A stretch of 64,000 nt of DNA from Gnetum montanum (GCA_015680685.1 MNCI01036132.1:241385-305384), one strand, 5' to 3'; shown: positions 12,302 to 25,671, counted from the first letter of the stretch. Notes: a model not told the origin generated them from the letters alone. Numbers and translations are program-made.

Positions 12302-12315
12302 TACCCCCACAACTA
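12302..12315 (-). promoter_or_regulatory. Element B polypurine tract
   Basis: On the minus strand a TTGTGGGGGTA tract abuts the TGATGAG start of the 3' LTR. It is the plus-strand primer site. Element C has CATGGAGGTA at the same place. Confidence 0.7.
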
Positions 12316-12489
12316 AATGAAAACTCATCCTCAAGTGAACAAAAGAAGTATCAAGTTTCTTACAAAGTTTTGGAAAGGCATGGGATCATTAACTAACTAC
12401 TAACATTTACAAATACAAATGCAAATAAACACTAAGTTTCCAAGTGTACATATTTATGGGGCAAATATGTAAAAATGCAAAACAACAAC

Positions 12490-15328
12490 AGTGAACACTA
12501 GGATAAAAATGAAAAATACAATTCCTCTAATGGGGCAAAGATGAGGAAGAAGATCAAATGATCCTAGGTAGTGGAGGTTCCTAAGGCTCCAAATGACCTT
12601 CTCCTACTTCAAGTGCACATGATGGTTGAGGTGGTTGTGGTTGACCTATGAAAGCTACAACTTTTGGTGGAAGATGGAAGGCATCTAATAGTGCCTTCAT
12701 CTTTTCCTCCTTACTCCTAGGATTTTTCACGTCCATGCTACATCACAAATGTGAGATGGTGTGGGAACATCCCAGGGATAGCGCATTGCTATAAATAGCT
12801 CCTTTGCATTAATGAACCAAGCAATGAAAAGTTTATGTTTAACATCAAATGCCTTTACTACATTTTGCAGCTCTTAGTAATCACTCATTCTCCTAGCTAG
12901 GTTCTCAACTATAAACCATTGATCAATGAAGCACTACTTGAGAACATCAATTTTTTCATTTTCCACCTCAAGCTTCTACTTAGTATCTTTGTGATGCTTA
13001 AACTCTGCTTCATACAACAAGTACAAACTAGCCAGCTATTTCTCCAATTCAGACCATGGTTGTCTAGAAATCAACATTGTTAGATTTGCATAACAAAGAT
13101 TGACAAGCTCCATATGCTACATCATCTCCTCAATTTGTACCTTCTTCATGCAAATTTCTACTTTTTTGTAGTCATTGAGCCCATCAAAGATAGGCTACTA
13201 GACATCACCTCCTTTCTTGAGAAACTGGATGGTGTCATTAACTTTTGCCTTCAAAATCTAAATATGTTTCTCATTGATTCCTTTTTATAGACCAACCTAA
13301 TCTCTGTAGTAATTTTTAACTCTCTAAAATTTGAGATCCTCATTTTTCCAAGAGGCTACCTCTATTGCAAATTTCTAGCAAAGGACTCAAACTTCCTCCA
13401 TGAAGAGATTCCTATTTTCAGGTACCAATCTCCTTAGTTCATTGTTCACTCTGGTTAGCTGCTCCTATTGTTGATGATTGAAATCTTACATTTGCTACTT
13501 CTGCATATCAACATTCCACAAGCGATGATTTTTGTAGTCAAATTTACATTCCCTTAGCGAGTTTGGTCCAAGGCCTTTTAAATATTATGCATGGTGACAT
13601 CGACGAAGGACTAATCAAACGTCAATGCAAGGTTGAGAAATGTAGAATTAGCAAGATGGGCTCTTAGTTCAATAACCTCAGCAGCGAAGCATTGGTTTTG
13701 AGCTCAGGCTATTTTAAGTTATCCTTTCATGATAATTTATTTACCCCTTACTTCCAACAACTCTGACTAGGTTACAATGATTGTATTTGAAAGGTCAAAG
13801 ACATTTGGAATTAATTTTCTAATTCCCACTAGTCGATCCAATAACTTTTTGTGCTAGGTTATTCTTATTCTGCCATTAACTATTCCTATAGAATTCTATA
13901 CATCTCTAAGTGTAGAAACATCTACAATAGACACTACAAGTGCATTGAATGCCTCAACAATTCTATTAGCAACCACCTCTTCTACTGTCTCCTACCTATG
14001 ATGCTACATCACCAAGATAGTTGTCCCCTTACCCTCCTCCAAATGCACCAAGAAAGTAGCAACATTCCAAGACATTTCTAGGAATCACTACTATTGTGAG
14101 AAAGATACTATTACCTCTTGAGCACTAGGATTTGATCTTGTGGGTAGATGCATTCTCTTGGCTAAGAAAATTGGCCCACCTCCCTCCATCTAGCTAATGG
14201 TTTGAGCCACTTCATTGAGGTAACTCATCACTGAGTGATACGCAGATGGATCACCACCACTCATTCTTGCTTACTGCTCCTACTCACATAAGAGCTACTC
14301 TTGGATCTCATGCATTCATTCAAGGGTAGTGCAGAACTTTGGTGTTGTTTCATGGGTGGGAAATGAAGATGGTGGTTGCTGCTCCTCTTCCTTGGTTGTG
14401 GCAAGGGTCTTGTCTTTTATCATTTTTACTTGAGAGGTAAAAGGAGCATGCTTTATTATTTGTTGGTGTAGCAAACTATTCCTATCCTTTTGCATAGTTT
14501 TCTGATGAGCTGGGAAGGGCAAGGCCTTTTTTCCATGTTTTTTTTTTCTTAAACCGCTTCTCTATCTCTAGATAAATCAGCTATGGAAAGTTTACATGGA
14601 ATTTTTTGCTCAAAGAAGCACACACATAAGCAAAAAGGCAATTACCTTATTAGGCCTCACTATCTAATTGATATGATAGGCCACTATCTTGAATTATATG
14701 TGCTTCATTGGGGTTAGTGCATCATATTCTTTTGCAGTCCACCCCATAACACCACTGGGTCCACTCCTTTTTTTTCCTCTAGGTCTACTTGTGTGGAAAT
14801 ATCTACCAAATTTGTTCCAATATCAGGTAACCCAAGGGCCTATGCAATGGCCTCCACCAACCATAACACCTGAATATCCTTGATATTCATAGTGGCTTCT
14901 ACTCGCCTAGCATTCTAAAAGAGATATGTCTCTCTCATGTACCAATTACCACTTGAAGTGATGATTGGCCACATGGAAGAGTTCTACAACTACATCTTGA
15001 CTTCTACTAGAGCATGTACTAAGAATGGTCCAAAGTTCAATTCTTGTAGAATTGAATGTTGAATGTCACAAGGCTTGATCTGATCAAGGAAGGCTTGAGT
15101 CAATGTGACCTCAAGTCTTGGCACTAGTCCTAGTGCCTCATCTCGATGGGATTGTTCAGGTATGAATACTTCATCAAGAATTTGTCATACAGATTCCACT
15201 TTAGGCTCCTCTTAAAGAGGTTTCTTCACATGATTTTCTGCTACCTATTCTTGGGCTTGTTCTTGTTGATCTCTTCTAGCTCTAGGTCATTTATCCCTTG
15301 GTTAGGATGATCCTCCTTCCAGTGGCAT
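12490..15328 (-). pseudogene. Element B third ORF downstream of integrase (decayed)
   Basis: This is a third gene between integrase and the 3' LTR. The start is placed at the ATG at 15328 because element C has an ATG at the homologous point, with a related basic N-terminus. Shared blocks include RLEVTLTQA, NFGPFL and MWPIITSSG. The rest is Glu/Lys/Gln-rich, with many stops and frame changes, for example around 14316-14522. Athila-lineage elements often carry an env-like or unknown ORF here. I see no signal peptide or transmembrane segment that would support an envelope protein. The copy in C shows a coiled coil. The 3' end is approximate. Confidence 0.6.
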
Positions 15329-15793
15329 TTTGGTCTAAGTTTCATCTATAATCACAACATGACCAAGGATTAGCACTTAATGTGTAACTTTGAAACATTT
15401 GAAATACCTTATCTCTTGGGATAGTTACACTTGGCTAAGCTGTGATCATGGCTAGTTTGATTATTTTAATATATTTTTATTATTATCTAAATAAATAGGT
15501 TACCAAAGTGTGTTGAAAGGGTTTAACTTCCATAACTTAATGATTCAATATTATTCTATTCATTAAAACCACAAAGAAGTTAGAAAATTTCTAAAAAATT
15601 TTATGTCAAAAACCTAAGGTCTGTGATCCCCATGATGTAAAACACATCTCCAGAAGCTATAGGACTAAAGAATGAAGTGAATCAGAAAAATGATTTGAAA
15701 GTTATGGGATTTGGAAGGTTTTGAGCTTTGAAAATTTTTAAAAACTCCCCTTACATTTGAACCAAATGACAAAAAATTCTTCAGTGATAGGCA

Positions 15794-15803
15794 CTATATA
15801 TAG
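15794..15803 (-). promoter_or_regulatory. Internal TATA box upstream of element B third ORF
   Basis: The minus strand reads CTATATATAG 466 bp upstream of the third ORF's ATG. Just upstream (plus 15815-15905) are repeated GACTAGGCC/TTGACTGGGCC blocks resembling those in the U3 of element C's LTR. Element C has TATATATA at the homologous site. The promoter role is inferred from conservation and position. Confidence 0.5.
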
Positions 15804-15849
15804 AATTTTTCTCATGCATTGACTGGGCCTCATTGATGGGGCCTAGTCA

Positions 15850-17540
15850 ACATGGTCAGCTATATCAATTGGGCCTAGTCAACATGGCTATTACCCATAG
15901 TTGACCAAGTCAAAGCTCAAAAATACAAGGATTTTTTGAGCAAAATTGGAATCAAATGAAAGCCTAACAAGCCAACAACATAATGAGATGCATGAAGAGG
16001 ACTTTATATTTCACAAAAGATGGAGATTGATTGGAGAAATACCTTAAGGAGCACATAGTTGGATGTAACTGATGGGAAATGCAAAAGATTTGATTACCAA
16101 AATGCCTAAGGATAAGCAACTTAACTAGTTGAACCAAAAGCTATACAAGTGGGTCCTCCCCATAGCAAGTTCATGTCCTTTTTTGCCCTTGCATAACCTC
16201 AACCAAGGAGTCTGTGGGCCCCACAGTTGATTAATGGTGATGAAAAGTTAAGGACCAAATCCAAAGAATCCATTGAAGAATTTTAACACATCAATCTAAG
16301 ACATTGATCAAAACATGAAAATCAACAATGAGGTGAATTATGGAAAGTAGTGATGGATGAGAGAGGAAGTGGAATAGAATTCCTAATTGTGGTCACATGA
16401 AGTCCCTTGTGGATTCTATGGTTAAATGACCTAATAAAGTCCATCCTTAGTGCAAACAAAAATCAACCACTTTCAATGACTTTGCATCACCACTCTAGGA
16501 CTAGTCCATCCCCTCAAGACACAAGAATGCTTCCACAGATAATCACCATTCATTATTTGAGAAGAAAAGAGAAGCACAAAGTGAGAAAGGACCTTGGTTA
16601 GAGGGGACCTTCAGGCATGGGTAACATATCTTTCTAGTCCCATAACCAATGCTTGTATCCCGTTATTTTGTCTAAGGGGTGTGCTTTGAATTTTCATAAT
16701 TTTTTCTTTGAATTTTATGTTTTTATGGATTTTTGGATGGGAACCACACCATGCAAACACTTATTCAACTTCTTATTATTGGTCAACACGGAATGGTAGG
16801 AAATCCATAAAAATACACATACACTCAAGTAAGTAGAGAGGCACAAAGAGCATTGAATCCCCTTGAATTCACACCCTTTTCAAACCTTTGAACCTTTTCC
16901 AAGTTTTGAAAATACCAAAGTCACAAATTTGTTAAGGTTTTATTAACAGAAAGGGGCCTCATATTTCCAAAACAAGGAACACCATGGAGTTTGTGGATAG
17001 GTGGATGCTATGGACTCATTACCTATTCCATGAAAAAGAAACTTTGTCTTAGTCATCAATCATCAAAACTCAAAAATAGAAACCAAACATTAGCAATCAA
17101 AAACATTAGGTACAAATCATCATTAGCAAGCAACTACAACATCATTGTGTCCTATTAGCAACAAAGAAATTTTATTAGAAAATAAGGAAAATTTACACCA
17201 AAATAAAAGAAAATATAAAAGAAATTATAAAGATGTTGTAAAATAAAGAAAATGAAGAAAATATAAAGGAAAATTCATACCAAAATAAAAGAAAATAAAG
17301 CACACTAATGATGTTGTAAAATAAAAATTTGGAAAAATAACAAAGTGTAAAACAAAAAGGTATAAAAACAAAGAAAGCATAAAACAAAAAAGTAGGAAAA
17401 ACTAACAATACACTTAAATGATTAGAACGAATGACCATCTCCCCCATGACTAAGTTGAAAGGAGGAGATTCAAAAAATTGAGTGTGGTTGTCCATCTAAT
17501 GAGGTATTAATAGCACTGGCTTGATTGGACTCATGGAAAG
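15850..17540 (-). other. Element B spacer between integrase and third ORF
   Basis: This is noncoding retrotransposon spacer. It includes A-rich sequence with a partial tandem duplication at about 17196-17330, where CCAAAATAAAAGAAAAT and GATGTTGTAAAATAAA occur twice. The long minus-strand open frame here is low-complexity Phe/Ile/Tyr translated from that A-rich tract. The homologous spacer in element C is 53050-54770. Confidence 0.6.
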
Positions 17541-17543
17541 GTT

Positions 17544-18600
17544 TTAGTGATTGCATGTTGTCCAACTATTTCTTATTTGGGCTCTCAAGTTTGTATAACA
17601 AAAGGGCCCTAGAAGGAAAGGTTTTGCAACTAATGTAAGGTACCTCCCATAACATTTGGAACTTAGTTTGTTAAGGTATGTGTGTGAGGTTCTAGTAAAG
17701 GACCTTATCTTTAGGTTGAAATTTTGCCTTTTGTATTCTAAGGTCATGGAATTTTTTGTTGAATTTCTTGTGCACTTCATTCAAGGATAGGACTACCAAT
17801 TGATTTTTATCTAGCACATTAAGGTTGACCAATCTCTCTTTCTAGGCTAAGTTGAGGTCAAGATCTAGATCATAGTATGTTAAAAGTGTATAAAGCTCAA
17901 ATTGAATTAGAAGAAATGGTAATTTTCCATACACCAACTCATAGAAAAAGTATCCTATAGGGAGTTTCCATGTGGAGTGGTAGGTCCAAAGGGCATCATT
18001 CAATTTTATGCTTTAGTCTCTCCTATATTTGCTAATTTTTCTTGTTAAAATTTTAGTGATCTTCCTATTGGTAACCTCTACTTGATCATTGCCTTTGGGA
18101 TGGTGTGGTGTTGTTAAGTTATGTTCAATTCCCAAGCATTGACTAAGCTTGCAAAAAGTAGTACCTATAAAATAAGTACCATTGTCAAAAAAATACTACA
18201 CATGGCACTCCAAACCTGTTTACAACATTCTATTGTACAAATCATGCAACAATGGAAGATCTACAATCAATTATGGTTGTTGCTTCTGCCCATTTGGTAC
18301 AATAGTTAACAACAATTGTTATGTACACCTTTCCATTTGATATGGGCATGATGGGACCCATGAACTATATGCCCCAAATGTCAAAGGGTTCCAATGGTTG
18401 GATCCACTACTAAGGCCCCTCCATTCAAGTGATCATCTTGCCATCTTGTTGATAGCATTCACAAGAGCAAACGAATTGGTGGGCATCCTTGAAGATTATT
18501 GGCCAGTAATACCCTACCATCAAGATCTTAATGATCATGCATCTCCCTATATAGCGACCCTCATAAGGACCCTCATGAGCTTCTTAGAGAATGCAAAGTT
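17544..18600 (-). pseudogene. Element B integrase (decayed)
   Basis: Right to left, a zinc-finger remnant has a GYYWP block and a CSCECYQ pair (about 18440-18530). The catalytic core begins FDIWGI*FMGP at about 18340-18390, with a stop replacing the first catalytic aspartate. It continues with NRFGVPC, and the C-terminal segment ends near 17544. The match to the better preserved integrase of element C is clear. Numerous stops make it inactive. Confidence 0.75.
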
Positions 18601-18869
18601 GGTTAGCATCAAGAACACACAAACAAACTAGTCCATCGATGCACACCTTGTAAATATGTCCATTAATCTCCATAAGCATTTTGCCTTATGAAGAAAATAT
18701 TGTTTCTTCCAAAAGTCTAGGTTTTCGTGGCTTCTCTTGAGTAACAAGATAAGTGAGGATGTCATGGTACCATTTTGGTTTAGTGGAAACTTGTTCATTT
18801 ATTGCACCAACAAAGAGAAGTTCATCAACAAATTGATCAAAGAGTGGGCTCTCATCCTTCTTTTTGTTC

Positions 18870-20150
18870 CATCATAACTAAGATAAGTGATCAATGACCA
18901 CATTCTTAGTTCCTTTTTGATCTACCATTGTAAGATCAAACTTATGCAAGTTCACCAACCACCGTATGACATGGGGGCTTACCATTAGTTTATTCATCAA
19001 GTAGCAAATGGCACTATGATTAGTATGCACAGGCACCCTATATCCAAACACATAGTGCTTGAACGTTTCCAATGCATACACCATAGCCATCAACTCTTTT
19101 TCCATTGCAACTTAATTGAGCTATGCACCAACAATGCTTCATCTTGCACAGTGAATGTAATATGGATGTTTTTGATCATCCAAGTGTGTAAGCATGGCTC
19201 CCAAGGAATAGTTTGATGCATTTGTCATAATGTAAAATGATTAGGACCAATGAGGTGCTCATAGAATTGGAGTCTCTACAAACTTCTCCTTAAGCTGCTA
19301 TAATGTCTTTTTGCATTCCTTGGTCCATATGAACAAAGCATCTTTCTTTATAAGATAGACTAATGATTTCAGGATCTTAGAGAAATTCCCTATGAATCAT
19401 CAGTAGTAGCCAATGTGTCCAAGAAATGACTAAAAATATTTAACAATTTCTTGTTGATGGGTTATTCCTTGGATGATCCTAATCTTTTCAAGATTCACCT
19501 CAATCCCTATTTGAGAAATTTTTTGCCCCAACACAATGCCTTCCTAGACCATGAGATGGCTCTTTTGCCAATTGAGCCAAAGATTAGTCTTTACACACCT
19601 TTTAAGAACTTGCTCAAGGTAGTCCAAGGCTTGCTCAAATGTAGAACCATAGGTGAAAAAGTCATCCATGAATACTTTTACCATGCTACCAATCTGCTAC
19701 TGAAAAATTCTTAGGACTAAGCATTGGAAAGTTGCAGTGGCATTGCATAGATCAAAAGGCATCTTACGATATGCAAAAGTTCACAAGGAACTCATAAATG
19801 TTCTTTTGGACTAATCCTTAGGCATGATCTAAATTTGGTTATAGCCACTATAACCATCTAGAAAGTTATAATAACAATGCCCAGAAATAGTGTCAAACAT
19901 ATGGTCCACAAATGGCAATGGAAAATGATCTTTAAATGTCACCATGTTCAATAGCTTGAAATCAATATAGACCCACCACTTGCCACCTTTCTTTGGTACA
20001 ATTATAAGTGGGCTAACCCACTCTCTATTCACAATTAGATAGATGAACCCTATCTTGAGGAGTTGCTTAATTTTCTCTTTGAAAATATTCTTCAATTTAG
20101 TGTTCAATTGCCACTACGATTATCTCTTTGGCTTCATGGTTGGATCGGTA
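18870..20150 (-). pseudogene. Element B reverse transcriptase and RNase H (decayed)
   Basis: RT starts near 20107 with SPLIIVPKKGGKWW, DHFPLPFVD and YNFLDGYSGYNQI (20030-19830). It passes through the catalytic FMDDF (about 19665-19680) and a VLKRC/LNW.KSHLMV thumb. RNase H follows with TNASNYSLGAML, EKELMAMVYALE and HTNHSAICYLMNK (19105 down to 18880). FMDDF with this thumb sequence is characteristic of Athila-lineage RTs. Stops and frame changes occur throughout. Confidence 0.85.
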
Positions 20151-20599
20151 TAGATGCGAGGTTGGCATATCCAAGGATTGATCCCTATGAGTTTAAGATA
20201 TGACCAAGTAAAGGTTGTTAGCCATTTATTAACCACATTCAACAACAATATTTTCTACTTATGAGCAAGGTCAACATTGATTATCACTAGCTTGTCATTT
20301 TTCAAAAATGCATATTTCATACTAGTAGGTAGATTTTTCAACTCTAAGCACTTCTATTTAAAACTGGTAGGGATTTTCAACTCTCCCCAATAAGTATCAT
20401 CAGATTCATCATCAAAGAGTTGGCAATGAACTTGCTCCAATTCATACATGCCTTCAACATAGGCATAGATTAAGCTCTCAATAGGTTCCATGTAAAGTGT
20501 GCTACTTTCAAAATTAGCTATTAACCACTAGGTACCCTCCTATTTTGTGACTACTATGTATATGCACTTTCAGATTTCAAATTCATCTACACATTGTCT

Positions 20600-21040
20600 G
20601 CATGCATTGATTGATGTACTTTTGATAGATCAAAGTTTCTGCACATAGTTGCACCTAGTATCGCTATACACGATGCATGGAACTCTCTTCTTCCTGATCT
20701 TTCCAAATGCATTTTCCTTGAAAATCTCTAGGGAAATATTTTTGATGCTCTTTTGCACATCAACAATGCTCAACCAAGCCCTTCCCAAAATGATTGGAAA
20801 GTCCCCTTTGCAATTGTCAACTTTGATCAACAAGAACTTAGTAGGATATAACCAACCATAGACAATGGTCACAATGTCCTCCATTAATTGCAAGGAAATA
20901 GTGATCGACTAATCTGTTAACTCTAAATGTATATTTCTCTTCTTGAGAGGAGGTGGGTTCTGGGCATTGTACATTCAATGAAAAATCATATTAACACTAG
21001 AACTTGAATCAAGAAGAGCCTTGCATGGCTCATTTCTTGC
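20600..21040 (-). pseudogene. Element B aspartic protease (decayed)
   Basis: The active-site region reads ALLDSSSSVNMI at about 20995-21020, with D-S-S replacing the usual D-S-G or D-T-G. It is followed by an open 87-codon stretch with IVTIVYGWLYPTKFLLI and GDFPIILGRAWL, where ILGRAWL is the family's closing ILGRPFL-type motif. At least two stops separate the two halves. It lies between gag and RT, as expected. Confidence 0.75.
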
Positions 21041-21559
21041 AATCTACTAGTAGGTAAAAGGACTTCCAGGATTAGCTCTTTTCCTAAGAAGGTTACTAGC
21101 ATTAATACAATCAGATACAGTGTGGGTTAACATGAATGTGTAGATCTTAGGAGGCATTTGTTTTGAAGGGCTCTTAAAAGGAATGAATGAAAATGATGAG
21201 GAATACATAAGGCAACTAGTTGCATAAGTCGAAGAGGGCTTTGTAGGGCTATTATTTCATAAGAATTGTCTTTTATGGGATCTAGGTTTCGAACCACTCG
21301 ACTAAGGGATCGGTTGTAAGTTAATAACCTTGGTAGCATTACGTTGCTATGGCTATGTAGGAATTTTACCATGCATGGATGGAGTAGGCAATAATTTGGT
21401 TGAGGTGAAGGAACATGTGTTAAAGGATGAGAAGGGTGATAAGGATATGGGGGTTCTTCTCTAGGAGATAAAGAATGGATTTTGTAGTACTCTGGAGGGT
21501 AGTAGTAATGGTGAAAAGAAGCATGACTAGAAGAGTCATGTGGAGACATGGGATGCTAA

Positions 21560-23510
21560 ACATAGTACAATATGAATCTAGCTACTTATAAGGGTACTAC
21601 TACCTTGGTGATGGCATCTCCATGATTGTGGCTACTACCATTGATGTTGGTACTCGTACAGTTGTGGTGGAGCTCCACTTGGATAAAATGTTTGTTGTTG
21701 CTGGTGGAATTACCTTGGGTTACCTTGAGGATAAGGTAACCTTTTGGGTGCTTACCTTCATGCTAGTCTAGGATTCAGAGCCTACATTCCAAATTCCTAT
21801 AAGTGTGACACAACAAGGCAACATCCCTTAGGATGTTCATATTGGTAGATGTCCTTTCCCCTTTCATAGGAACATTTAGCTTTCTTCCTTTTCCTGCGAT
21901 CACAATCACTACCTTGCTCTTTGGATTCTTCTATAGTTTTTAGAGTAGTTTGAAAATTTTCATCCAAAGAATCCCACATTTTATCAACTTTAGCTTAAAT
22001 TTCAAACAAAAATTTTTGAATTGACAAGGTTTTTCACTACATGACTTCATCAAGTGATGCCTCCTCACTATCAAAACATCAAACCTCCCTTTTTCTAATA
22101 GAAGGATCTTGGTTATACTCCTCAGCATTTTCTCATTTCTTCAACTCTTCTTCTTCTTTTTCAATGTGCTCAATCAACCTTTGAATCTAATAGGCTCTTA
22201 GTTCTAACAATCTCCCTTGGGCATAGATCCCAAGAGTTCTTCTCATTTATGATTGAAGCTCATCTATGATATGGCAAAGCTACTCCTACTAAGAATAACC
22301 ATGGCCAAGACATCTATGAAAAAGGTAATAATACCTACCCATGACTACATTCAAGGGTTCATGTATTCCTTGTCACTAACCTTGTATTTGCTTCCTCAAA
22401 TTGAACACTTTGAAGTACATCTAATATTTGTCATTGAACAGCTCAAGCATTTTACTCCATCTATGAATTGATTCTAGCTCCAAGAAGCAATACCAACTTT
22501 CTTCTACTTTTATGACTATCCTAGGAAATAGCTTACGTTTCTACCTATTATTTTCTATGTTTTGAAAGACATAAGCATTGTGAAAGGCTTGAAGATGGAT
22601 CTATGGATATACATTATATCTCCCCTCAAAGCTAGGGATATTGATCATATCCAACCTCTTGATTCTGCTATCTTTCACCTACATGGATGGAATTCTAATT
22701 GTCTATGTGATATCCAAAAAGCTTCAAGTTGCTAGTAAAGGCTCATCATCATCATGATTTTTATGAGGCCTATGATGTCTTCTGATACCCCTTCATTCAT
22801 GGTAGGACCTACGATCATTGTCCCACCATTCATCTCCATCACAGTTTCATCTCCTATAGTTTTGATCAGATTCAGAGGAGGAAGAAGATGATGCATATGA
22901 AGAGGATGAAGAAGGAGAAGAACTACCACCACCATCGTAGCTACCACCTTCTCTCTACTTGTCACAACCATGATCATTAGGTTTATCATCATCACGATGC
23001 TTGCCTGAGCCCTTGCCTTAACTCCCACTTTTACTTGAACCAGGATTGTTGATAGTGGACTACAGATTCAAGTTCAAGCTTCCTTCACCAGAGTCAATGG
23101 GTGGAGAATCTTCATCTCAAGAACCCCCAAACGGAGGATTCTCCTTATCATTTTGGTTCAGCAGGAACTAGGGGTTAGTGTATCATTTCCCCTTCATGGC
23201 TTCATGGTGTTTCTCCTAGTGCCAATCTTATTTGCATTATGTTTCTGTGGGATAGTGATCTTGATAGTCATGGTTCTACATAATGTATTCATCATGGAAA
23301 TCCTAAATACCTAACCTCTTAAGGGTTTGGTGAAACATCCTAGGAATAGATTAGTTGAGAGGCAACACAACATTACCCTTCATATCTCTCCAACAAAGCT
23401 ATTCTTCTTAATGTAGGATGAAGGTGAAATTAGGTACAAACTCATTTGGATAAGTGTACATCACTTTGAATTCTTAGGGCACTGGCGATTTTGATTCATC
23501 ATGCCTATGA
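21560..23510 (-). pseudogene. Element B gag (decayed)
   Basis: This structural gene starts a little inside the PBS. Homology to elements C and F is seen in the N-terminal block, a basic/acidic low-complexity stretch (about 22730-23030), the capsid core (about 22250-22620) and the segment MWDSLDENF followed by EESKEQGSD (about 21880-21980). The Pro/His/Tyr-rich C-terminal part runs down to about 21130. Many stops are present, and the start codon is not assignable. Confidence 0.7.
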
Positions 23511-23663
23511 GAAGAAGATATTTTGAATTAAAGAAAAATTTAGGGTCCTTAAATTATAATTATAATTATTATTTTTTTGAATGATTGTGACCTTAGGATT
23601 CATTCCAATGATCTTAAATAATATTGACCAAGTCCTAGATAGCACACATATCAAATTATAAAT

Positions 23664-23680
23664 CCCTAGTAATCATGCCA
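23664..23680 (-). promoter_or_regulatory. Element B primer-binding site, decayed tRNA-Asp/Asn type
   Basis: The minus strand reads TGGCATGATTACTAGGG one base inside the 5' LTR. Most differences from the TGGCGCCGTTGCCGGGG-type PBS are transitions. Elements C, E and F carry better or equally decayed versions at the same place. Confidence 0.7.
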
Positions 23681-23681
23681 A

Positions 23682-24588
23682 TGATGAGTAGCAAGTAGAC
23701 CCTACATCCAACCATATGAATCACTAAGTGTTCACGTGCAATCCAGTCAAATTCTATGGACTTATAGCCTTCTAAGTACATTGGTCTCTAGGAAGTGAAA
23801 CTAATCATTGTAATCGTTATCTTCCCAATTATACTTGTGAAATGCAAAAATATGATTAAAGGCAACTAAGGCATATGGTTTTTATCATTTTTACATTTTA
23901 TATTTTAAGTTGCATAAGGATAAAGAATAATATTTAAAATAAAATAATTAAATTACTAACTTAATCAAACTAGCTACACCTAACATAAGCATTTATTCCC
24001 ACTTTCTGTACACATCCTAAACACATTTAATGCTACTAGGTTACTAAATGTTAAGCGTTACTTTGATTACCAAACACCAAGCATATGCTCGAAGTGGTCG
24101 TACTTATGTGCTTAATTAATTGCTATTTAATTTAACTTAAATTATTACTTAATTACTTAAAGCATTAAAGGAAATTACATTAAAAATTAAATGCATAAAT
24201 AAACAATTAATCTATTTCAAAGTGCTACAAGGTTTATCAGAAAGTTTGTCTTTATTACCACACACACTACCATGCTTAGGTATAACATTTCTCAAATAAA
24301 GTTATATACACTCTTTAACTCATACTACGAGCACTTAAAAAAATATTATAACTTCTGAATGACAAAACTGCAAGAGCTTCACTACAGCTATGATAAAAGA
24401 TTCCATAAACATGACAAGTGGACATGTATTTATACATGAAAATAGATAATGTGTTGATGAGGCCATGTCCATGCATCAAATGCCATGTTGACACAATCGC
24501 ATCAATGAGGTCATGTCGACGGTGTCACATCGACAAGGCCACTTCGATGAGGCCTTGTCAACGAAACCCATGAAAACATGACTCATCA
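23682..24588 (-). repeat. Element B 5' LTR (right)
   Basis: This 907-bp LTR begins TGATGAGTAGC on the plus strand and ends ATGACTCATCA. It pairs with 11432-12301. Its U3 part (about 24470-24560) holds repeated GAGGCCATGTC/CATCGACAAGGCC blocks. Flanking ATTAT confirms the outer edge. Confidence 0.9.
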
Positions 24589-24824
24589 ATTATTAAATAT
24601 CTAGAAAAGCTAAAAGAAAATAAAGGACATGCTTCTTCATCAAAGGCATATAGGCAAAAGAATAACTTAAGAAAATCTTCATCATAGGCTTTTTCAAGAA
24701 ATTTTTTCATGCCTCCTCTTGATGATGATATTTATTTTTAGAAAGAATGAGTAATAAGATGATAATGTTCTTCATGCTCTAAGTATTAATGATAAGTCTT
24801 AAGAGTTCATTTTCCAATAAATGA
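24589..24824. other. Short spacer between elements B and E
   Basis: These 236 bp of AT-rich sequence start with the ATTAT duplication of element B. No coding or repeat signal is seen. Confidence 0.5.
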
Positions 24825-25671
24825 TGATGAACATTTTATATGAAAGACTATGATATCATAGATGTAATATCGTAGCATAGTATATGATGTCATAGATATG
24901 ATATAGTGGAGCATGATCATGCCTATAAATACAAGCTCACCATCATGTCAAATCAAAGAGATTTTGCCAACACTTAGAGAAATTCTTGTAGCTTATTTTA
25001 TTAAAGTTAGAGTTAGCTATTAATGCTCATAGTATGATGATTAATAGTTGTCCAACATCTTTATTAAAGTGGATTATTCCTTACCACAATTCATGAATGA
25101 TAATAAAGATCAAAATTGTTCTTCATCATTGTAGCATTTCCCATAGAATAGATTTACATTTTAATATTATTTACTTTTCACTAAGTCATTTACACTTCCT
25201 AAGTCCTTTATCATTAGTAAAGGTAGAATGAGTATGACTAGTTTCAAGTATAAAGTATAATTATTTGGTAATCAATAGTGACTTTACTTGATTCACTTAG
25301 CGGTAAAGTTATTTGATAATCTTAGTGATAATTACATTAGCCCAGGACATGTATGAAAAACTAGGAATTGATACTTGCTGCCAATATACTAGAATAGGTT
25401 TATATTACCATTATACTTGGAGATAGAATATATAATCACTTCCATTGCCTTTAGTATACTTAAGCCAAACAACATCATTTAATCATATGCCTCAATAAGA
25501 TTTAACCTATATGTTCCACACTTCACTAACTCTAAGTAAGAAGACAATGATCACAAACTTCTTATTGAGTTACTAGTATAATTACATTTTCCATCCATGG
25601 ATTATGATCTAGTCACATGTAAATGCTTGTGACTTGTATGGTTGAGTGTTGGAATCCTCTACCAATCATCA
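24825..25671 (+). repeat. Element E 5' LTR
   Basis: This LTR of about 847 bp starts TGATGAACA and ends ACCAATCATCA. It has a TATAAATA box at 24924-24931. The end is fixed by the adjoining PBS and by similarity to the ends of the F LTR and, inverted, the B and C LTRs. The start is chosen from the TGATGA consensus and is less certain. Confidence 0.7.

Larger units (their letters stand above)
11432..24588 (-). mobile_element. Element B: complete Athila-like Ty3/gypsy retrotransposon
   Basis: This is a 13.16 kb element on the minus strand, bounded by ATTAT (11427-11431 and 24589-24593). Right to left it has the 5' LTR, PBS, gag, protease, RT, RNase H, integrase, a 2.2 kb spacer, a third ORF, the polypurine tract and the 3' LTR. 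LTR ends form the inverted repeat TGATGAG/CTCATCA. The FMDDF RT box, the tRNA-Asp/Asn-like PBS and the extra ORF after integrase are Athila-lineage traits. It is collinear with element C. All ORFs are broken, so it is a fossil. Confidence 0.9.

Noticed and set aside
17193-17495. 100-codon hydrophobic open frame rich in Phe, Ile and Tyr (minus strand)
   Set aside because: It is a translation of an A-rich noncoding spacer in element B with an internal duplication. The homologous C spacer (54351-54611) gives a different hydrophobic sequence.
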